A stretch of DNA of 64,000 nucleotides. Source: CAVVUC01 sp963751395. GTDB lineage: Bacteria; Verrucomicrobiota; Verrucomicrobiia; Chthoniobacterales; Chthoniobacteraceae. The notes below the pieces were generated by a model. It did no database searches and had not been told where the DNA came from. It was given only the letters and a program-made list of their open reading frames with translations. Below, piece by piece: positions 59,322-64,000 of the stretch. The translations under genes were made by a program, and so were the position numbers. Every line of letters begins with the position of its first letter. The stretch's first letter is position 1. The DNA lies in the NCBI GenBank assembly GCA_963751395.1, contig CAVVUC010000002.1:1994130-2058129 (forward strand). The letters are read 5' to 3'.

Positions 59322-59327
59322 TGTCAA
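59322..59327 (-). promoter_or_regulatory. TTGACA start-associated motif (gpW-like gene)
   Basis: TTGACA, 13 nt (CCCCGCGCCCGGC), then the ATG at 59308. No Shine-Dalgarno in the C-rich spacer. Confidence 0.6.
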
Positions 59328-59818
59328 CGGAACGGGGGGCGGGACTGTATTTGTCCGCTGGTGTGTTATAGAAATGTTTCGATGGCAGATTTCTACCACC
59401 CGAATGGACGCCTTGAGGATGAGATTGTTGAGCGCGGTCTCTCCGCAGCCGCCAATGCCATTCGCAAGTGTCGAATGACACCCGGACACCCGAGAAAGGT
59501 TCGGACTGCACTTCCCTTCTTTTTGGGCAACTATCCGGCAAGCGCTTCGTGGTTTATGTTCGCATAACTCTTGAAGAAGAAAGGGAAAGATTCCAACTGT
59601 CGAGCCACTCGATGCTGAAGCGATCGCGGGAGAATTTCATCGGCAGCCACATTGAAGCCACGATCAAATCAAGAAATCGGCGTTGAGCGTGTCCAGATAA
59701 GCCATCGGGCGCCCGGGTTTTCCCTTATAAAGAATTTGCATTTTCTTTGGACATGAGAAGAAATTGTCGCTCCATCTCCGACAGCTTGATATGATTGTAA
59801 GAATTAGCTTTGGCCCCC
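59328..59818. other. Prophage-host junction region without a firm gene
   Basis: Where a terminase gene would be expected there is none. Short plus-strand frames exist: one reads MADFYHPNGRLEDEIVERGL from 59383, another LSGKRFVVYVRITLEEERERFQLSS to 59686. They might be pieces of one damaged small gene, but I cannot assign a family. The AT-rich stretch 59690-59818 probably holds the promoter of the MBL operon. Confidence 0.4.
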
Positions 59819-60795
59819 ATGGAACTTGAACAAATAAGCGATAGCTGTTACGCGGTTCTCAATGAAAAGAACCGGGTGTGTGATGCCAACTCGGGTCTGA
59901 TCAACCAAGGTGGGGGCGTCGTCATCGACACGCAGTCGGACCTGAGCCATGCGCGGCAGATGATCGAGATGTTCGGCCGGGTGTGGTCCAAAAGGGCGGA
60001 CCGCGTGATCAACACCCACGAGGACGCGGATCACGTCTGGGGAAACCAGCTCTTCGAGGGAGCGGAAATCATCGCCCACCGCTCAGTGCCCGAGCGGATG
60101 AAGCACGTCGCCGAGCCGAAAGAGAGCCAGAAACTCCTACACGGCGTCGGGCATTTGCTCACGCGTCTGGTCTTGAAGGCGATGCATCCCGGCCTCGAGG
60201 CCGCGGGGGAGCAGTTGCTGGAAGATTACAATTTTGACGGGATCGAACTGGTGCTGCCGACGACGCTTTTCGACACCCGCTACGAACTGGATCTCGATGG
60301 CACGGAGGTCCACCTGATCTATGTCGGGCCATGCCATCAGGTCGGCGACACGATCATCCATGTGCCCAAGGAAGGCGTGGTTTTTGCCGGCGACGTGCTT
60401 TTCCGCAATTGCACGCCGATGGGATGGACCGGCTCCTATTCGAAGTGGTTCGATGCCTCGACCTGATCACCCAACTCGAGCCGAAAGTCATCGTCCCGGG
60501 CCACGGCCCGATCTGCGGCCTCGACGGGGTCAGGGAGATGAAAGCCTACCTCGAATATGTGCGCGACGAGTCGAAGAAGTGGTTTGATGAAGGGCTCAGC
60601 TCGCTGGAGGCTTCCAAGAAAATCGAGTTCGGCCCTTACAGCGAGTGGCGTGCTCCGGCCCGTCTCTACATGAACGTCGAGCGGGCCTACCGCGAATTCC
60701 GCGGCGAACCACCCGATGCGCCATGGGACTCGGCCGGCACCTTCGACGCCATCCTCCAGGTGGCCAAGGCCAAGGGAGTGGAAGTCGAGTTTTAG
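59819..60795 (+). CDS. MBL-fold metallo-hydrolase (one frameshift)
   Basis: Cytoplasmic metallo-beta-lactamase-fold hydrolase, about 325 aa. The metal site is NTHEDADHVWG (HxxxDH form), followed by CHQVGDTIIHV and GVVFAGDVLF; after a one-base shift near 60455-60462 the C-terminal part continues with PKVIVPGHGPICG. The ATG at 59819 starts MELEQISDSCYAVL. First gene of a four-gene operon with cupin, SMP-30 and FAH genes, suggesting a small-molecule catabolic role such as hydrolysis of a lactone or thioester. The substrate is unknown. Confidence 0.8.
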
Positions 60796-60824
60796 CGCAT
60801 CGTAACATCGGACCCCAACTCAAC

Positions 60825-61241
60825 ATGCCCACCGTGAAATTCCCCATGATCCATGCCGACGCAGAGGGCGGAACGCACTTCGGCGTCAAGGAGTTCGCCG
60901 AGCGCGACGTGGCCCTCGGGCCGCCCCCCAACCCCGCCGGGCGCATGGGCGACTTCGGGGCCGTCACGACCATGTGCTCCTTCTTTGTTCCCGCAGGAAC
61001 ATCGGCACCCGCGCACAACGCCCCGCAACCCTACGTCGTCATTGTTTTGTCCGGCGAAGCCGAGGTTGTGACCAGCGACGGGGAGGCCCGGCGATTCCAC
61101 CCGGGAGATCTGCTTTTTTGCGACGACCTGACGGGCCGGGGGCACGAGACGCGGGCGATCACCGACCTGCTCCTGGCCTTTGTCAACCGGACGAACCCCG
61201 CGTCCCCGGACGACAAGCCGGGGGACGGAACAAGCGCATGA
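60825..61241 (+). CDS. Cupin-domain protein
   Basis: A 138-aa single cupin. PQPYVVIVLSGEAEVVTSDGE and FHPGDLLFCDDLTGRGHET give the two conserved cupin strands with the His and Glu metal ligands in part. 29 bp after the MBL gene and overlapping the SMP-30 start by 4 bp (ATGA). May be a small oxygenase, isomerase or binding protein in the same pathway. Function not determinable. Confidence 0.8.
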   Translation: MPTVKFPMIHADAEGGTHFGVKEFAERDVALGPPPNPAGRMGDFGAVTTMCSFFVPAGTSAPAHNAPQPYVVIVLSGEAEVVTSDGEARRFHPGDLLFCDDLTGRGHETRAITDLLLAFVNRTNPASPDDKPGDGTSA

Positions 61242-62122
61242 ATCGAAAGACATCCATGACACTTACCCCAACAACACTGGCCGGTCCCGCGACAGGCCTC
61301 AAGTTCACCGAGAGCCCCCGGTGGCACCGTGACAAATTGTGGTTCCTCGACATCCATGACAAGCGGGTCAAGACGGTGGACCTCGCGGGCTCCGTCGCCA
61401 CCGCGCTGGATCTGCCGTTTCTTCCGAACGCGTTCGGACTCGCTCCGGACGGATCCCTGGTGGTCGGTGATGCCTTCCAGCGCCGGATTCACCGCTGGCA
61501 GGGCTCGGCCCTCGAGGAGGTGGCCGACATCGGCACGCTCACCCAATTTTGCCTCAGCGACGGCATCGTGGACTCCGGGGGCCGCCTGTACGTCGGGGAC
61601 ATTGGCTACAATTTCGTGGACCCGGCGGCCAAGCCCGTCGATACCTGCGTCATCGTGCTCGTGGACGCCGGCGGCAAAGCCTCGGTCGTCGCCGACAACC
61701 TCTCGTTCCCGAACGGCATGGTGATCACGCCGGACGGCCGGTCCCTCATCGTCGCCGAAACGCTCGGCCATCGCCTGAGCGCGTTCGAAATCCGGACGGA
61801 CGGAACCCTGGGCAACCGCCGCACCTGGGCGCAATTGCCGCCATCCATAAGCCCGGATGGCATCTGCCTCGACGCCGCAGGAGGCGTGTGGTGCGCGAAT
61901 CCGGAGGGTGAAGACAGTGTGGTGCGGGTTTGCGAAGGTGGAAAAATCACCGACCGCATCCGGGTCGCCACCCACGCCTATGCGGTGATGCTGGGCGGAC
62001 CACTGCGGCGGCACCTCTTTATCTCCACCTCGGGCTCCCACGATCCGGCGGAGATCCACCGCAGCCCGACAGCGAGCATCGAAGTTCTCGAAGTCGATGT
62101 GCCGGGCGCGGGACAGCCTTGA
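61238..62122 (+). CDS. SMP-30/gluconolactonase-family lactonase
   Basis: A 294-aa six-bladed propeller hydrolase. FTESPRWHRDKLWFLDI carries the metal-ligand Glu, FPNGMVITPDGRSLIVAET the ligand Asn, and SPDGICLDAAGGVWCAN the catalytic Asp region, as in SMP-30 lactonases. No signal peptide, so cytoplasmic. Probably opens a sugar-acid or aromatic-derived lactone before the following FAH-family enzyme. The ATG at 61238 overlaps the cupin stop. The lactone identity is unknown. Confidence 0.9.
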   Translation: MNRKTSMTLTPTTLAGPATGLKFTESPRWHRDKLWFLDIHDKRVKTVDLAGSVATALDLPFLPNAFGLAPDGSLVVGDAFQRRIHRWQGSALEEVADIGTLTQFCLSDGIVDSGGRLYVGDIGYNFVDPAAKPVDTCVIVLVDAGGKASVVADNLSFPNGMVITPDGRSLIVAETLGHRLSAFEIRTDGTLGNRRTWAQLPPSISPDGICLDAAGGVWCANPEGEDSVVRVCEGGKITDRIRVATHAYAVMLGGPLRRHLFISTSGSHDPAEIHRSPTASIEVLEVDVPGAGQP

Positions 62123-62152
62123 TCCGATTCCAATCAACGAAAAATATAAACC

Positions 62153-63183
62153 ATGAAACTCATCCGTTTCCTCACCGCCTCCTCGCCGGATGGCATGTTT
62201 CGGCACGGTTATCCAAGGGCATGCCGTCTCCTTTGCGACGCTGCAAGGCAAGGCCGGGATAAGCCACCCCACACTTCACCGACAGCCGGTCCTATCTCGC
62301 CCACCTTCCCGCAAGCGAGAACGCACGCCCGGGAATTGCTCGCGTGGGGCGAGCAGCACTTTGCTGAACTCGCGGCGGACGAGCGGCCATCGCTCGACAC
62401 GGTCCGTTGCTGGACCCCGTGGAGGTCGCAGCCCTGTTCGACTTCGGCCTGACCCCGCGCCATCTCAAGAACTCCGCGGATGTCCTCATGAAGTATGAGA
62501 AAGACAACCCGCAGACGGCTCCGCTGCTGCAGGCCTTTGCCAAGGCGGTGATGTCCCCAAAGCCCAAGGCCGTGCCAGGCCATCCGGAGGCTCTTTCGTA
62601 TTACAAGTGCAACATGAACTCCATCGTCGGCGATGGAGAAACCGTGCCTTGGCCGGCTTACACCTCGCGGCTGGACGTCGAGCCCGAGCTGGCCGTCGTC
62701 TATGGCAACGAGAAGCAGCCGGTGGCGGGCTTTTGCATTTTCAACGACATTTCCGCCCGCGACGTGCAGGCCACGGAGTTTGTCGGCGGATTCTGTCTGA
62801 CGAAGGACATGGCCAAAGGCAACCAACTCGGCCCCTTCCTCGTCACGCCCGACGAGGTCGGCGATCCCTACAACCTCAAGGTTCAGGTCGTGGTCAACGG
62901 GCAGGTCAAGTATGAAGGCTCAACCTCCGAGATCAGCCACAAGGCGGAGGATGTGTTCGCTTGGTTGAGTTTTATTGGGCCGATCAAGTCCGGCTCCGTG
63001 ATGGGCTTCGGCACCATTCCCGACTGCACCGGCTGCGACCACGATGACTTCATCGACCCCGGCGCCGAGATTCAAGTCCGCATCGAACGGCTCGGCACGC
63101 TCCGTTGCCGTTTTGCCGAACCGGCGGGCAAACTCCTGCCAAGCCGCTGGCCGGTGCGCGAGCCTCTGCAAAAATACCACTAA
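62153..63183 (+). CDS. Fumarylacetoacetate hydrolase-family protein (N-terminus frameshifted)
   Basis: The ATG at 62153 starts MKLIRFLTASSPDG; pieces of the N-terminal domain (GHAVSFATLQGKAGI, LLAWGEQHFAELAADERPSLD) lie in other frames, and the C-terminal 250 residues are open from VEVAALFDFGLTPRH. The FAH catalytic core shows DVEPELAVVYG, FCIFNDISARDVQ, FCLTKDMAKGNQLGPF and GSVMGFGTIPDCTG. The family hydrolyses C-C bonds of acylpyruvates or related diketo acids. Three or more single-base shifts. Last gene of the operon; its product would follow the lactonase step. Confidence 0.82.
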
Positions 63184-63251
63184 CAACGCCACATGGGCCG
63201 GGAGTTCAGCGCCGGGCTACAAATAATCCATCGGCATAGTCTGGCCGGAGA

Positions 63252-63641
63252 TCAAGCGGGCTCTTGATTTTCGCCAAAGACCGCGGCCGCGGTTTTGACC
63301 GCTTCCAGCGCAGCCGGGAAACCGGCGTAAACGGCCATTTGCAGGATGATCTCCAGGATCTCATCGCGGGTGCAGCCGACGTTCAACGAGCCCCTGATGT
63401 GATCTTTCAGCTCGGCCTGCGCGTAGCCGAGCACGGTCAGCGCTGCGACGGTGAGCATCTCGCGCGTCTTCAAATCCAGACCCGGACGGGTATAGACCTC
63501 AGCGAACGGAAATTCGACGAGCAGGCGGGCCAGTGCCGGGTTGTTGGCGGAGAGACCCTTCAGCGCGGATTCAATTCCGGGGCCGAAAATTGCCCGCATG
63601 GTCTCCAGCCCGCGATCATATTGAGTGTTGTCTTGTGTCAT
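63252..63641 (-). CDS. Carboxymuconolactone decarboxylase-family (AhpD-like) protein
   Basis: A 129-aa CMD/AhpD fold protein. LDLKTREMLTVAALTVLGY and ELKDHIRGSLNVGCTRDEILEIILQMAVYAGFPAALEAV are the conserved helices; only one Cys of the AhpD CxxC pair is seen (GCTRDE), so it is not a typical peroxidase partner. Homotrimer or hexamer expected. Convergent with the FAH operon and possibly part of the same aromatic or sugar-acid pathway. Confidence 0.88.
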   Translation of the reverse strand: MTQDNTQYDRGLETMRAIFGPGIESALKGLSANNPALARLLVEFPFAEVYTRPGLDLKTREMLTVAALTVLGYAQAELKDHIRGSLNVGCTRDEILEIILQMAVYAGFPAALEAVKTAAAVFGENQEPA

Positions 63642-63672
63642 AGTGGTAGCCTGCGCCTCATGGAGCGCTGGC

Positions 63673-63937
63673 GATGAACTTCGGACCGTGCTCTCTCGCC
63701 CGGCACCGCCACCTCGACAACCTGGAGCCGACGCTCGGGTCTCGCTGAATTTCCTGCGGATCTTGTGATCCTGACGCGTAGATGAAAAGGTGCCTCCGCT
63801 TGCATCTTAACAACTTAACCGCGTAGGCCGTGGGTGTCCACCTTGATCCGATCCGTAATCACGCCGGGAACGCAAGGAACCGGGCTCCCCTCGGGATCTT
63901 CGGAATGGGCGAGCCGGCGCACGGTCCGAAGTTCATC
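63673..63937. repeat. 19-bp perfect inverted repeat at the window end
   Basis: GATGAACTTCGGACCGTGC (63673-63691) is exactly inverted at 63919-63937, and the similarity continues imperfectly on both sides (about 32 bp in all). Spacing is 227 bp. It could be the ends of a small mobile element or a duplicated gene edge. Confidence 0.75.
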
Positions 63938-63949
63938 GGCAGCGCGCAT
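63815..63949 (-). CDS. Short unknown ORF inside the inverted repeat
   Basis: 44 aa on the minus strand (MRAADELRTVRRLAHSEDPE, ending VITDRIKVDTHGLRG). The composition looks coding and the 5' end overlaps the right inverted-repeat arm. It may be the remnant of a longer gene; I recognise no family. The rest of 63700-64000 shows no gene. Confidence 0.3.
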   Translation of the reverse strand: MRAADELRTVRRLAHSEDPEGSPVPCVPGVITDRIKVDTHGLRG

Positions 63950-64000
63950 GCCGTGACATTTGGGCGCGTCCTAGCCTGCTGCCTCTGGCGGTTTACGCCT

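Noticed and set aside
39129..59327. Reading the TTGACA sites as sigma-70 -35 boxes
   Set aside because: With a normal 17-bp spacer the -10 box and start of transcription would fall at or inside the coding start; no consistent TATAAT follows.
59468..59686. Small plus-strand protein from GTG 59468 as a definite gene
   Set aside because: No family, weak start, and overlapping alternative frames; kept only as an uncertain region.

Overview
The window looks like chromosomal DNA of a Verrucomicrobiota bacterium (an Opitutales- or Chthoniobacterales-like heterotroph; rank below phylum is my inference). The signs are giant beta-strand-repeat proteins with PEP-CTERM tails, DUF1080 and Tat-exported Gfo/Idh/MocA proteins, XylR/AraC and LacI regulators next to glycoside-degradation genes, weak Shine-Dalgarno sequences, high GC, and many dispersed palindromic repeats.

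Layout. (1) 0-3.2 kb, minus strand: a nucleotide-sugar operon (NAD-dependent GDP-mannose 3,5-epimerase-like protein, GHMP heptose-type kinase, tandem nucleotidyltransferase, start of mannose-1-phosphate guanylyltransferase), probably for envelope or exopolysaccharide sugars. (2) 3.4-6.0 kb, plus strand: an AraC regulator and a secreted GH43 xylosidase/arabinosidase. (3) 6.0-9.3 kb: dispersed palindromic repeats split by a complete IS66 element with terminal inverted repeats and an 8-bp target duplication. (4) 9.3-30.0 kb, minus strand: three giant (1984, 2031, 2544 aa) secreted beta-strand-repeat PEP-CTERM proteins that share modules and long 3' repeats, followed by a decayed fourth tail. (5) 30.8-37.4 kb: XylR and LacI regulators, a PHP phosphoesterase, a Tat-exported oxidoreductase and a two-domain DUF1080 protein, a typical carbohydrate-utilisation block. 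(6) 37.8-59.3 kb: a lambda-like siphoprophage. Integrase and excisionase-like genes are on the plus strand; the head and tail operon (head-joining protein, portal, S49 protease, scaffold, capsid, connectors, tail tube, tail chaperone, tape measure, distal tail, holin-like proteins) is on the minus strand. Terminase, repressor, replication and a recognisable endolysin are missing, so it is probably truncated. It carries cargo: a GT2-polysaccharide pyruvyltransferase fusion, a thioredoxin, a secreted beta-helix protein, an EF-hand protein and a phage-type tRNA-Met(CAU). (7) 59.8-63.2 kb, plus strand: a catabolic operon (MBL-fold hydrolase, cupin, SMP-30 lactonase, FAH-family hydrolase), then a divergent carboxymuconolactone decarboxylase-like gene.

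Most unusual: many prophage genes that do not overlap their upstream neighbour carry TTGACA exactly 13-14 nt before the start codon, on both strands, with no purine-rich Shine-Dalgarno; overlapping genes use ATGA or TGATG junctions instead. Host genes and most cargo genes here lack it.

Caution: from about 49.8 to 62.5 kb most genes carry one or more single-base frameshifts (phage, cargo and host genes, and a tRNA), whereas 6-7.6 kb ORFs upstream are intact. This looks more like local assembly error than decay of every gene, so products there are reconstructed across frames.
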